DNA from: Nilaparvata lugens | Lineage: Eukaryota > Arthropoda > Insecta > Hemiptera > Delphacidae | Direction: 5' to 3' | Assembly (NCBI RefSeq): GCF_014356525.2 | Contig: NC_052511.1 | Coordinates: 50,793,607-50,857,606, forward strand | DNA length: 64,000 bases | In this document: piece after piece, positions 9,710 through 19,722 of the stretch | How the letters are laid out: each line of letters opens with the position of its first letter | Numbering within the stretch: the first letter of the stretch is position 1 | The notes under the pieces: model-generated | Databases searched by the model: none | The model's input: the letters and a program-made list of their open reading frames with translations, nothing else | What the model was told of the DNA's origin: nothing | Translations under genes and position numbers: made by a program

Positions 9710-10905
9710 GTGGGAGGAGGATGGAAATAAATAGGAAGGTGAATAGATGGAGAAGAAGTGAAAGGGTAAACTGATGGGGAAAAAGTGAAATATGGAGAAG
9801 ATAAAGATTGAAGGACGAATATGGGAGGATGGATGGATGAAGTAGGAGCAAGACATGGAGAAGATATAGATGAAAAATCAGGAAGATCGATAGATAAAGA
9901 TGATAAAGAAGAAGATAATAAGGAATATGAAGATTGAAGGACGAATTTGGGAAGATGAATAGATGCAGAAGATGATGGAGGAAATATGGATGGATAGACG
10001 AAAATAGGAGGATTAATGGATGAGGAAGAAGCAGAAGATGATGAAGTAGATAAAGATAGGAGGGCGAAAGTAGGTGGATGAAGAGATGGGGAAGAAGCAG
10101 AAGATGATGAAGGAGATAAAGTTTGAAGGGAGGAAATAGGTGGATGAATGGATGGAGAAGAATCGATGAATAATGGAAAAAAGTGAAGATAGAATGATGA
10201 GAATAAAGGAGGATGAAAAGATGGGGAAGAAGCAGAAGACGATGAAGGAGATACAGATGGAAAGATGAAAAATAGGAAGATCGATAGATAAAGAAGAAGC
10301 AGAAAATGATAGGAATATTAAGATGGAGGGACTAGGAAAGGAAGATGAAAAAGAAGCAATCGATAATGAGAAAGATGAATATGAAAGGTTGAGAATCGGA
10401 GGATGAAAAAATAAAGAAGAAGCAAAAGATAATGAGATAAAGATGGAAGGACGGAAATTGTGGGATGAGCAGATGAAGAAGGAGCAGAAAAAGTTAGAGT
10501 CGATAAAGACGGAAATAGAGGGATGGATGGACGAGAAAGAAGCTATAGATAATGAAGAAGGTGGAGATGAAAGGTTGAGAATAGGAGGATAAAAAAATAA
10601 AGAGGAAGCAAACGATTTCGGAGTAGATATAGCTGAAAGGGCAAAAATTGGATGATGAACACATGAAAAAGCAATAGATAATGAAGAAGGGAAGATGAGA
10701 AGACTAGAATAGGAAGATGAAAGATAGGATGATGAAGAGAGAGAAAATAAAAGAATGAACAAATGGAGGAGAAGTGATAGATAATGAAGAATATGAGGAT
10801 GGAGGGATGAGAATAGGAAGACAGAAAAATTGGAGAAGCTAGAGATAGAATGAAGTTATGGTGGAAGATGGGAAGAACAGGATTTATTGAAGTAGCAGAG
10901 GAATA
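9710..10905. repeat. Kilobase-scale purine (GA-rich) tract with degenerate tandem units
   Basis: The plus strand is almost entirely A and G with scattered T. Units such as GGGAAGAAGCAGAAGA followed by GATGAAGGAGATA recur at 10018, 10088 and 10224 (about 136 bp between the last two). The long minus-strand frame at 10013-10762 (Ser/Phe/Ile-rich) is compositional and not a gene. Confidence 0.85.
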
Positions 10906-10924
10906 TTATTAGAAGATGAAAGTG

Positions 10925-11041
10925 AATTAGATCAGATCAGATTTCTTCATTTATGTATGTTACAATATTTACTGGCTTATACACTAATTAACATTAAATG
11001 ACGGTAATGCTAATTAATCGACGAATTTTACAAAGTATAGA
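10925..11041 (-). mobile_element. Tail family TB, 3' part (interrupted copy)
   Basis: On the minus strand this ends GCCAGTAAATATTGTAACAT, ACATAAATGAAG, then a (TCTGA)n-like tail. It is the 3' continuation of the TB unit seen whole at 43136-43405. The copy is separated from its 5' part (11808-11999) by nested insertions. Confidence 0.7.
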
Positions 11042-11337
11042 CATAGAGAAACAATAGCGTAAGTAGATATCCCATGGTATAGGACATTTATGTCGCAACT
11101 TTTACTGTTATCTCAAGCCGATAGTCCTCGTAGTTCTTTCCCGTGAAGCTGTGTGACACTGGTAGTCTCTCATATTGTGTCGTTCATACACTCTCACCCC
11201 AACAGAACAGTAAAAATAATCGACAATAATCGACAGTAATCGGCTTGAGATAACAGAAAAAGTTGCGACATAAATTCTATATATCGATTCTATATAGATA
11301 TCTAAGAGATATCTACTTGCGCTATTGTTTCTCTATG
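11042..11337. mobile_element. Foldback MITE FB4, copy 1
   Basis: The 31-bp terminal inverted repeats begin CATAGAGAAACAATAGCG (left end) and close GCTATTGTTTCTCTATG (right end). Sub-terminal arms CTGTTATCTCAAGCCGAT / ATCGGCTTGAGATAACAG pair internally. The same family occurs at 52450-52719 and, degraded, at 41095-41440. No coding capacity. Confidence 0.85.
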
Positions 11338-11349
11338 CTTATACACTAT

Positions 11350-11805
11350 CTAGCCCCTAGGCTCGCTCCGCTCGCCATATCTGTTAAGCCAGGGGCCGGG
11401 GCCCCTGGACCCCCGACTAGATCGTCCAAGAATGAGATCAGCAGGCTCGCTTCGCTCGCCTGCATTTTTCTTTTCAGCATTTTTATCACATGTTAAGACG
11501 ATCCAGTCGGTGGTCCAGACTAAACGTCCGGCTAAACGGATATGGCGAGCGAAGCGAGCCTGACAGCTAGTAATATAATACTTCCAGGAATAGCTCTGAT
11601 TGAAGTAGCAGTGCCCAATCAATTTTTCCGCGATAAATGCAAATATATTTCTTCAAAATATTTCTTAGTGCGCCTCTGAAACATACCTACCAAATTTGAA
11701 CGTTTTTGGTCCGGTAGATTTTTAGTTCTGCGAGTGAGTGAGTGAGTCAGTCAGTCAGTCAGTCAGTCAGTCAGTGCCATTTCGTTTTTATATATATAGA
11801 TTTAC
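11350..11805. mobile_element. GC-rich foldback repeat with (GTCA)n tail, copy 1
   Basis: A core at 11350-11573 has inverted ends containing GGCTCGCTCCGCTCGCC at the left and GGCGAGCGAAGCGAGCC at the right. A third module, GGCTCGCTTCGCTCGCC, lies near 11442. Downstream sequence (GTAGCAGTGCCCAATCAA, TTCTTAGTGCGCCTC, GATCCGGTAGATTTTTAG-like) ends in a (GTCA)n block at 11740-11775 and TATATATAGAT. It is a shorter version of 28632-29315. The GC-rich open frames here are repeat sequence. Confidence 0.8.
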
Positions 11806-11807
11806 AT

Positions 11808-11999
11808 TAATGACTGTAATGCTAATTATTCAACGAATTTTACAAAGTATAGATAATTAATCAATGAGAATAAAGATTAAATGCAATTAGAATAACGATA
11901 ATATAAAATTGTAATGTAACTTCATATATCGGCGGTGTTTCAACAAATAATTTTCGATTCTTTGAGAAGGATATAAAATAATATCCTACCCATCAACAC
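11808..11999 (-). mobile_element. Tail family TB, 5' part
   Basis: The minus strand starts TTGATGGGTAGGATATTATT and matches the 5' two thirds of 43136-43405. About 48 bp at its end is also present in the 10925-11041 part, so the nested block is flanked by a diverged long direct repeat. Confidence 0.7.
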
Positions 12000-12165
12000 A
12001 CGAGAAAGAGAGAGTGAGAATAGAGAACGGACAAGGGAATGGGTCGGTCAGTGAAGGAAAAATGGGAAGTCATGAAGGCATAAAAAAAGAAGAACGAGGA
12101 GAAGAGGAAGAAGAAGAGAAGAGGAAAAGATAGAGAATATGGAGAAGAACAAAGAGGGAGGGAAA
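12000..12165. repeat. Purine-rich tract
   Basis: A GA-rich stretch abuts the 5' end of the TB copy, mirroring the CT tracts that border TA and TB copies elsewhere. Confidence 0.7.
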
Positions 12166-12485
12166 CACTTGTGAATAATTCGAGCACACTCAGTCGAAAA
12201 TAATTCCCTTAGATAAAAGTTTTCTGTGAACTCGAGTGTCGTATTGCGCTCGAACTGTGGAAGCTGAGGATCAGAGGAAGGCCTGCTGACGATAGCAGAT
12301 TGATTGATTGATATCGGCTCCTCTTTCCCTCATCACCACCCTCTCTCACTCTCACTCACCTCCTCGCCAACACCTCCCTCTCTTTTCCACTCATTCGTAA
12401 TAATTCGCAAACTTCGGAATCCGAACGAGTTCGCGCTTGAACTGAGTTTATAATATGCAGGTCGCCCCTGAGTTGTTAATGAGTG
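12166..12485. other. Intergenic DNA
   Basis: I see no supported gene. It contains a short (GATT)n patch near 12300 and a CT-rich patch at 12318-12392. Confidence 0.4.
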
Positions 12486-13050
12486 TCGGAATTAACAAAT
12501 AGAATGGAGAAGGAGTAGGGGAAAAGAAGAAAAAGAAGAGAGGGAGTGGAAGTTGGTGGTGGAGGGGGAGGAAGAGGAGCAGGAAGAGGAGCAGGAAGAG
12601 GAGCAGTCTCAGAAGATGACGAGGACGAGGAGATGAAGAAGGAGAAGGAGAAAGAGAAGAAGCAGAAGTAGAAGACGAAGAGGGAGAAGAAGATGTGGGA
12701 GAAGATAGTGAAGAAGAAGGAGAAGAAGATGGAGGACGAGAAGAAGGAGAAGAAGAAGAAGAAGATGAAGAAGAAAAAGTAGAAAAAGAAGAAGAATAAG
12801 AAGAAGTTGGAGAACGAGATGTAATGGAGAAGGAGATGGAGGAGAAGAAGAACATGATGTAGGAGAAGATGGAGAAGTTGTAGGAGAAGATGTAGGGGAA
12901 CATGGAGTAGAAGATGAGTGATGAGGAGGAGGAAGTGGAGGAGGAAAAGAAGAAAAAGAAGAAGAGGAAGATGAAGAAAAAGCAGAAGAAAATAGAAAGC
13001 GGAAGGAGGAAGGAGGAAGGGGTGATGAGAAGAGAAGGAGTGGGTGATAA
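12486..13050. repeat. GAA/GAG-rich purine tract
   Basis: Some 560 bp of AAG/GAG-type repeats. The Ser/Pro/Leu-rich minus frames and Glu/Lys-rich plus frames are compositional. Confidence 0.9.
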
Positions 13051-13189
13051 CTCTGGGAACTTTGTCGGCAGAATATTTCCATTGGAAAGGAGTCGTAGAG
13101 TGGAATTATTTAATACAGTGCGCTCTCCTTTGTGAAATTGTAGAGACTTTGCAATTGAAGCTTGTTCAGTATCAGGCTCAAATGATGAA

Positions 13190-13745
13190 TAAATGAAGCT
13201 GAAATTTTTCTCTGCTTCAAATTTCGCCTTTCATTTGATCTGAGAGTGATCCTATTGACAGAGAGATCTACTATTGATCTCAGAGATTAAGATACTATTT
13301 CTAGAGTTGTTAATAGACATCATTTTCTTTTAAGATTATTTCTAGAGATCAATGAAGCTGAATTTTCCTATGATTCAAGTTTTGGTGTTTATTTGATCTG
13401 ATAGTTATACAGTACTGTTGGAAGAGAGATAGAGTATCGATTAAATGAGACATTTGAATACTTTCCAAATACTAAATTCCAATTCAGTTCTATCTCTGAG
13501 ATACTATTTCTAGAGTAGTTTATGGAGATCATTTTCTATTTAGATTATTTCTAGAGATCAATGAAGCTGAATTTTTCTATGATTCAAGTTTTGGCGTTTA
13601 TTTGAGCTGATAGTTATACAAAACTATTGAAAGAGAGATAAAGTATCGATTAAATGAGAAATTTGAATACTTTCTAAATACTAAATTCCAATTCAGTTCT
13701 ATCTCTGATGTTATATCGTGAGATCAATTCAAGTTCATTTTATCA
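13190..13745 (+). repeat. 209-bp tandem repeat, about 2.5 units
   Basis: GAGATCAATGAAGCTGAATT begins units at 13345 and 13554 (offset 209), each followed by TATGATTCAAGTTTTGG and AGTATCGATTAAATGAGA. A more diverged partial unit starts near 13192. Confidence 0.82.
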
Positions 13746-14280
13746 GACATAAAGTTTCAAGAAATGAATTAATTCAATTCTATTGAGATACTAAAGTCCA
13801 TATCATGAGTATTTGTTTGTCTATAGGTGCGTGAAGTAATGTTCAGACATTAATGTTTGTATCTATAGAGCTGCAGAGGAACAGAGAGAACGTCCGCAGA
13901 GTTTGTGTTCATACCTAAAACATCTGTGTGCCGACAGAGCTACTTTCGCTCTGTTCTCAATTCAAAAATCTATAATTATTAAATTTAATTCCCCTTTTTT
14001 TGAGGAGCGCGAGTCAAATTATTTATTCTAAAGCGCTGAATCTGGATCTGAAATTAGAATTTTCCTATCTCCATTTTTACAAGATTTGAGTTTTTGATGA
14101 GACCTTTATCGAAAACGTCCGTTCGGATGCCTGGAGAAATCGCTCCTAGAGCGGATTCGAAAACATCCGCATGCGAGCAGAGTTTTCTTGGAACGTCGGC
14201 TGGCATCGATACACAGATGTCTGTGTGAACACCCGCACTGTTCTAGCCGGCGACAGATCTTTACCCATTCAAAGACTCTG
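13746..14280. other. Unidentified segment with several CGTCCG/CATCCG words
   Basis: Repeated GAACGTCCGCAGAG, AAACGTCCGTTCGG and AAACATCCGCATGCG motifs suggest a decayed transposon end, but no clean inverted repeat is visible. ORFs overlapping 14106-14395 are not convincing. Confidence 0.3.
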
Positions 14281-14975
14281 CAGAGCAACAGATTTTAGTC
14301 TGAACATTTTAGTCTGTACAGATTTAAGTCTGAACATTAGTCTAAATATTCTAGTCTGTACACCAAACATTTCAGATCTGCTACATTTATGTTAGTCTTA
14401 ACATTAGTCAAAACATTTTAGTCTGTACATATTTAAGTCTAAACATTTGTCTTAATATTCTACTCTGTACACCAAACATTTCAGATCTGCTAAATTTATG
14501 TTAGTCTTAACATTAGTCTAAACATTTTAGTCTGTACAGATTTAAGTCTAAACATTAGTCTAAATATTCTAGTCTGTACACCAAACATTTCTGATCTGCT
14601 ACATTATGTTAGTCTTAACATTAGTCTAAACATTCTAGTCTGTACTGATTTAAGTCGAAACATTAGTCTAAATATTCTAGTCTGTACTCCAAACATTTCA
14701 AATCTGCTACATTTATGTTAGTCTTAACATTAGTCTAAACATTTTAGTCTGTACAGATTTAAGTCTAAACATTAGTCTAAATATTCTAGTCTGTACTCCA
14801 AACATTTCAGATCTGCTACATTTATGTTAGTCTTAACATTAGTCTAAACATTTTAGTCTGTACTGATTTAAGTCGAAACATTAGTCTAAATATTCTAGTC
14901 TGTACTCCAAACATTCCAAATCTGCTACATTTATGTTAGTCTTAACATTAGTCTAAACATTTTAGTCTGTACACC
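14281..14975 (+). repeat. 109-bp satellite array, about 6 units
   Basis: CCAAACATT begins at 14363, 14472, 14581, 14689, 14798 and 14907, a spacing of 108-109 bp. Each unit is itself made of shorter AGTCTAAACATT / AGTCTGTAC subrepeats. Flanks at 14251 and 14994 share GGCGACAGATCTTT and GACTCTGC, so the array sits between two copies of a related sequence. Confidence 0.93.
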
Positions 14976-15265
14976 CACATTGTTCAAGCTGGCGACAGAT
15001 CTTTTTAAATTCATCCATTCACAGACTCTGCACAGCTACAGATTTTGGTCTGAACATTACTTAAAGACTTATCATGCGCCACAAACACGCTCATTTCACT
15101 TCTTTCTCACTGTCAACAGTATTCATTCATCAATAGTAGTCGATGTTATGCTTGTTATTCCTGTATCCTCTTTGCAAATACAGATATAATAAAATACTAT
15201 GCAACCTGATTCAGAAGGTCATATTAAATTAAATTTATGGGTACTTTTATATCCATAACATTCAT
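14976..15265. other. Array flank and AT-rich DNA
   Basis: The left 80 bp is the right-hand copy of the satellite flank. The rest shows nothing. Confidence 0.5.
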
Positions 15266-15472
15266 TGCAACCCTATGCCACCTCTAATACAAGCCTACGA
15301 TATTGCAACGTCGCAGTGTAGGCCTAGAATCTAATACATGATTGGTGAAAAATATCAGCTGGTATTTTTTTAAATCTCTTTCACCAATCATTGTATTAGA
15401 TTCTAGGTTGCCTACACTGCGACGTTGCAATATCGTAGGCCAGGGCCTTGTATTAGAGGTGGCTATGATGTA
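15266..15472. mobile_element. Foldback element with ~80-bp arms
   Basis: CCACCTCTAATACAAG, CCTACGATATTGCAACGTCG, CAGTGTAGGC and CTAGAATCTAATACA run into the centre and return inverted (GATTCTAGG, GCGACGTTGCAATATCG, CTTGTATTAGAGGTGG). The right arm has a small insertion (CAGGGC). The spacer between arms is about 35 bp. Confidence 0.88.
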
Positions 15473-15907
15473 ACCCTATGCCACTTACAATAACATATCA
15501 TGCATCATAACCTAGCTTGATCAAGTCATATGCAATCTGCAGATAGATCCAAGCATGCAATATTCAAATTCTCCAGCTTAGATGACTCACATATCAGATC
15601 AGACACGTTCATATATCCGTATCTATGTACGGTAACACACCAAGAAGTGTTGAGATCATAATATCTGTCGTATGCCGTATGCTCTCCAACCAACATGATA
15701 GCAAATGATATATATGCTCATATATCTGTATCACGCCAGGAAGTATTGTGTCTACATATATTTGAATCTATACCGTAATTTGTATTTATATCATCAGTCT
15801 ATGTGTTATTATATATAACAGACTGATATATATGTTAATCTCTTTTCTGTTTAGGGCTACTTGTAATATAAATATAAAGAAAAATAAAGTGATGAATCAC
15901 TTGAAAA
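15473..15907. other. AT-rich intergenic DNA with a small hairpin
   Basis: A short inverted pair, ATCAGTCT...AGACTGAT, lies at about 15796-15832. No gene seen. Confidence 0.4.
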
Positions 15908-16560
15908 ATAACGTTGGAGACATACGAGGTCTGCTATCTCTTCATAGTGAATCATTTAATAGAATCAACAGTTTGCAATAATTGGATAATCACATTTTCT
16001 CGAATTTCGAGCTTATTTTTAATTTTAGGTGAAAATGTTACTGGACATTAATTGTAGAAATTCTCATGCTTAATCTTTCCCACTCGAAATTTTTTGTTCG
16101 AATTGTATCTGAAGCCTGATAATTGAGAATCTAAAATCAAACTTTGCATAGATGGGGTGGAGCTCCTGAAATTTTCACAGATATGGGACTTGTGGCAGTT
16201 GATAGAGCTTATCGATGACTATTCTAGGTATAACTTCAATCAAAATCGTTGGAGCCGTTTTCGAAAAATCGCGAAAAACCCTGTTTTTGACAACATTTTC
16301 GCCATTTCAGCTGCCATCTTGAATCGTATTCGATCGAAATTGTTCGTGTCGGATCCTTATAGTGTAAGTTCCAAATTTCAAGTCATTCCGTTAATTGGGA
16401 GATGAGATATCGTGTACACAGACGCACATACACTCATACACACACACTCATACACACACACACATACAGACCAATACCCAAAAACCACTTTTTTGGACTC
16501 AGGGGACCTTGAAACGTATAGAAATTTAGAAATTGGAGTACCTTAATTTCTTTCCGAATT
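15908..16560 (+). mobile_element. Repeat family A, copy 1 (truncated at both ends)
   Basis: Matches the middle of the ~850-bp repeat at 50727-51559, 52775-53641 and 55871-56728. Shared words are GAGGTCTGCTATCTCTTCAT, AAAACCCTGTTTTTGACAAC, GAGATATCGTGTACACAGAC, an internal (CA)n at 16428-16467, and GACTCAGGGGACCTTG. It lacks the CTGGTGTGG 5' end and the 3' hairpin end. The 16157-16405 open frame is repeat sequence. Confidence 0.82.
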
Positions 16561-17040
16561 TTTTTCTTCAAATTCAAAGTTTTTAAACATTGTTATGATT
16601 TTTTTCTTGAATAATCTACTAATTAGAATCAATGAATTTATTATAGTTATAGTTTGTTAATTTGTGTAATATATGGAATACTGAAATATATTCTATATAT
16701 TTCAAGAGTAGATAATTTTATTATTGAGATTTATTCTAATCTCCATCTAGATATTTAACTTTACTTACTTTCCTAACCATGCCACTCAATGGTGTGTATT
16801 CATAGATATTATCATAGAGAATTAGGCAATAGGCGTTGTTTTTTTGGTTTGAAATTTTCTGTTGAATCAAATTTATTTCACATCTATTGCTCCAGATTTT
16901 AATAATTCATTTTGTCTGCTGCAGTCTATAACCAGTAATGGTGTGTATTTATCAAATGGGTTGGCAACACTGGTTGCAGTTGAAAAGTTCTAAATTAGTA
17001 AGCTCTCGAAAAATTAGTTAAATTGTTAGTGAAACAATTC
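16561..17040. other. AT-rich DNA, possible RTE 5' flank
   Basis: I see no boundary. The 5' end of the RTE element must lie in or just after this stretch. Confidence 0.4.
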
Positions 17041-17688
17041 TTAAATCAAGTTTTATTGTGCTCAATCGATTCCATAATCATCTCGTCGCAGGATCGACAC
17101 GGGAGAACGGCTGAAAACAAACGCACCTGTGAGTAGCAAGTAGTTTCTTACAACAACATCTCCCACTAGAAGCTAACATTGCGATCAGCCATTTTTCGTC
17201 AGGCATACAATTAATACAGTATTTCAAAGAGAAGTGTACTTTGGACTCAGTTAGTGCCAACGAGTAAACAACGAATTGACCTCGATGGGAAGAAGGCCAC
17301 GATTGAGGGATGTTTTGTCGAAGATTGGAATACTTCAGTGCCTGACTCCATCTGGGAGAGAATTATCAAACTATTAGTAGAAAATTTCGTTACGATATAG
17401 CATAGCTCTTTAGTCACTGATGATTACGGTATTCAAGTCCTACTGACCTACATAACGATATTATCTTATCTCAAGAATTCGGGAGGAACCAGCATTTATT
17501 TTATTATATCTTCGTTGTTATTTTCTTCTTGTTGAACGGCTAAGCTCTTTATCGCGTCTATCGACGGCTTGTTTACAGATATTCCGAATTTTACATACAG
17601 CAAAGAGTGTTTAATGAACGTAGTAACTTTGAATAGAAAAGGAAAATATTCAACTGTATAGCATTGTAAGTACAAAGAAGGACAATAA

Positions 17689-18462
17689 ATGGAGTCTAAA
17701 GACCTCGTCAGTATGCTTGATAGATTCAAAGCAGATTTAAAGCAAGAGCTTAAAGCCGAATTTGATGAGAAGGTGAGTGTCATTACAGACAGGGTTGCAG
17801 ATGTTATAAAGGAACAACTACTCAATATCAACGAAACACTTAAAGAGCAGAAGGAGAAGATAAGTCGATTGGAAAAAAAGGTCAGGGAGAGGAACATAGT
17901 TATACACGGGCTGAAGAATGATAATACGAGCGATCTAAAAAGTTTGGTTATTGAACTAATAAGAGGAAAACTCGATGTAAGAATTGAAAACTGGGAGGTG
18001 GACTTTGTCAGAAGAATAGGAAAAAACGAAGATAATACAGCCAGACCAATTGTTCTGGCGCTGACAACGCTGTCGAAAAAAACGGAAGTTTTGAAGAATA
18101 GTAAGAAATTGAAAGGATCTAATATTTCTGTCTCTGAAGACTATCCTGAGGACGTTCAACAAATTAGGAAGAGCCTTAGAAACGATCTAGTAACAGCCAG
18201 AAAAGAAGGTAAATACGCCGTAATCAAGTACGATAAATTAGTCGTGATGGAATATAAGAAAGGAAATAAAAAAAGAGAGTTAAGTGTTTCTCCAACGAGT
18301 GAGGAAAGCCAGGCAAAACAAATGAGGGCATCAGATGAGAAACAGAAGGAAAGAATACCCGAAAAGACAGGAAAGGAAAGTAGCAGTGTAGAGAAAAAGG
18401 GTCCTATAGACAACTATTTCCAGATGAAAAGTAGGGATAAGAACTTGGATAGGAATGAATAG
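17689..18462 (+). CDS. RTE element ORF1 (L1-ORF1p-like RNA-binding protein)
   Basis: A 257-aa protein. Residues about 8-68 are rich in heptad-spaced Leu/Val/Ile with charged residues, which predicts a coiled coil. Residues 67-127 (RERNIVIHGL, EVDFVRRIGK, RPIVLALTT) and 133-190 (VLKNSKKLKGSNISVSEDYP, then YAVIKYDKLVV) follow the RRM-plus-C-terminal-domain order of LINE ORF1 proteins that bind RNA as multimers. The tail 200-257 is Lys/Ser/Glu-rich and ends with KGPIDNYF, which resembles a PCNA-binding PIP box (usually Q-x-x-I/L-x-x-F/Y-F) but with Lys instead of Gln. The stop TAG is followed by only two codons and then the next ATG in the same frame. The role in particle assembly is inferred from the family. 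Confidence 0.85.
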   Translation: MESKDLVSMLDRFKADLKQELKAEFDEKVSVITDRVADVIKEQLLNINETLKEQKEKISRLEKKVRERNIVIHGLKNDNTSDLKSLVIELIRGKLDVRIENWEVDFVRRIGKNEDNTARPIVLALTTLSKKTEVLKNSKKLKGSNISVSEDYPEDVQQIRKSLRNDLVTARKEGKYAVIKYDKLVVMEYKKGNKKRELSVSPTSEESQAKQMRASDEKQKERIPEKTGKESSSVEKKGPIDNYFQMKSRDKNLDRNE

Positions 18463-19722
18463 CGTTTAATGGAAACTAGGCTGCCAACCAACAAAAACGG
18501 GATGATATTAAAAGCAAGGAATTCAAGAAATAAAATTTCCCCAGAAAGGTTGGTCACCGAGGGGAATTGTGACCGTAACCCCCCAGGATTAGTGATAGGA
18601 ACACTAAATGTAAGAACTCTTCGTACGGAAGACAGACTGTGTGAATTAGAAGAAGCATTACAAGAAACAAATATAGACATTCTTGGTTTAGCAGAGGTAA
18701 GGAGAAATTCTGAAAAAATTATATACAGAAAAAGCGAATTCATTTTCTACCACTTTGGCGAGACACAAGGACAAAAAGGAGTTGGATTTTTAATAAAGAA
18801 ACATTTAAAAGAAAAAATAATCGAACTCAAGGGTTTCTCAGAAAGAATTGCAGTGTTGAGACTGAGAGTTGGAAAAAACGAAGATAATACAGCCAGACCA
18901 ATTGTTTTGGCGCTGACAACGCTGTCGAAAAAAACGGAAGTTTTGAAGAATAGTAAGAAATTGAAAGGATCTAATATTTCTGTCTCTGAAGACTATCCTG
19001 AGGACGTTCAACAAATTAGGAAGAGCCTTAGAAACGATCTAGTAACAGCCAGAAAAGAAGGTAAATACGCCGTAATCAAGTACGATAAATTAGTCGTGAT
19101 GGAATATAAGAAAGGAAATAAAAAAAGAGAGTTAAGTGTTTCTCCAACGAGTGAGGAAAGCCAGGCAAAACAAATGAGGGCATCAGATGAGAAACAGAAG
19201 GAAAGAATACCCGAAAAGACAGGAAAGGAAAGTAGCAGTGTAGAGAAAAAGGGTCCTATAGACAACTATTTCCAGATGAAAAGTAGGGATAAGAACTTGG
19301 ATAGGAATGAATAGCGTTTAATGGAAACTAGGCTGCCAACCAACAAAAACGGGATGATATTAAAAGCAAGGAATTCAAGAAATAAAATTTCCCCAGAAAG
19401 GTTGGTCACCGAGGGGAATTGTGACCGTAACCCCCCAGGATTAGTGATAGGAACACTAAATGTAAGAACTCTTCGTACGGAAGACAGACTGTGTGAATTA
19501 GAAGAAGCATTACAAGAAACAAATATAGACATTCTTGGTTTAGCAGAGGTAAGGAGAAATTCTGAAAAAATTATATACAGAAAAAGCGAATTCATTTTCT
19601 ACCACTTTGGCGAGACACAAGGACAAAAAGGAGTTGGATTTTTAATAAAGAAACATTTAAAAGAAAAAATAATCGAACTCAAGGGTTTCTCAGAAAGAAT
19701 TGCAGTGTTGAGACTGAGAGTT
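18019..19722 (+). repeat. 852-bp tandem duplication across the ORF1/ORF2 junction
   Basis: Unit 1 is 18019-18870 and unit 2 is 18871-19722. GGAAAAAACGAAGATAAT starts both units, and unit 2 ends just before GGAATCTGTAAAACG. The breakpoint words share GGAA (18019-18022, 18871-18874, 19723-19726), a 4-bp microhomology. The only difference I found is C at 18055 versus T at 18907. The length is 3 x 284, so the frame is preserved. Confidence 0.93.
18469..19314 (+). CDS. Duplication-born chimeric ORF (ORF2 N-terminus fused to ORF1 C-terminus)
   Basis: 281 aa. Residues 1-134 are identical to the start of ORF2 (the first part of the endonuclease domain, including LNVRT and AEVR). Residues 135-281 are identical to ORF1 residues 111-257. 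It arose from an 852-bp in-frame tandem duplication joined at GGAA, so both the endonuclease and the ORF1 RNA-binding domain are incomplete. It lacks the GDFN, IDYV and DHR catalytic parts of the endonuclease and should have no nuclease activity. It keeps the PIP-like KGPIDNYF end. Whether it is translated is unknown; it lies between ORF1 and ORF2 and may hinder ORF2 expression. Confidence 0.85.
   Translation: METRLPTNKNGMILKARNSRNKISPERLVTEGNCDRNPPGLVIGTLNVRTLRTEDRLCELEEALQETNIDILGLAEVRRNSEKIIYRKSEFIFYHFGETQGQKGVGFLIKKHLKEKIIELKGFSERIAVLRLRVGKNEDNTARPIVLALTTLSKKTEVLKNSKKLKGSNISVSEDYPEDVQQIRKSLRNDLVTARKEGKYAVIKYDKLVVMEYKKGNKKRELSVSPTSEESQAKQMRASDEKQKERIPEKTGKESSSVEKKGPIDNYFQMKSRDKNLDRNE

Noticed and set aside
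10013..10762. 249-residue minus-strand open frame
   Set aside because: It is a Ser/Phe/Ile/Leu-rich translation of a GA-rich tract with tandem units; no domain, no splice context.
14281..14975. CRISPR-like array with regular spacing
   Set aside because: Units are homologous along their whole 109 bp, so there are no variable spacers.
16157..16405. 82-residue frame within a family A copy
   Set aside because: Not open in the other family A copies, which differ by indels; repeat sequence rather than a conserved gene.
18156..19595. Minus-strand frames of 85 and 109 residues, each present twice
   Set aside because: Shadows of ORF1/ORF2 on the coding strand; they occur twice only because of the 852-bp duplication.
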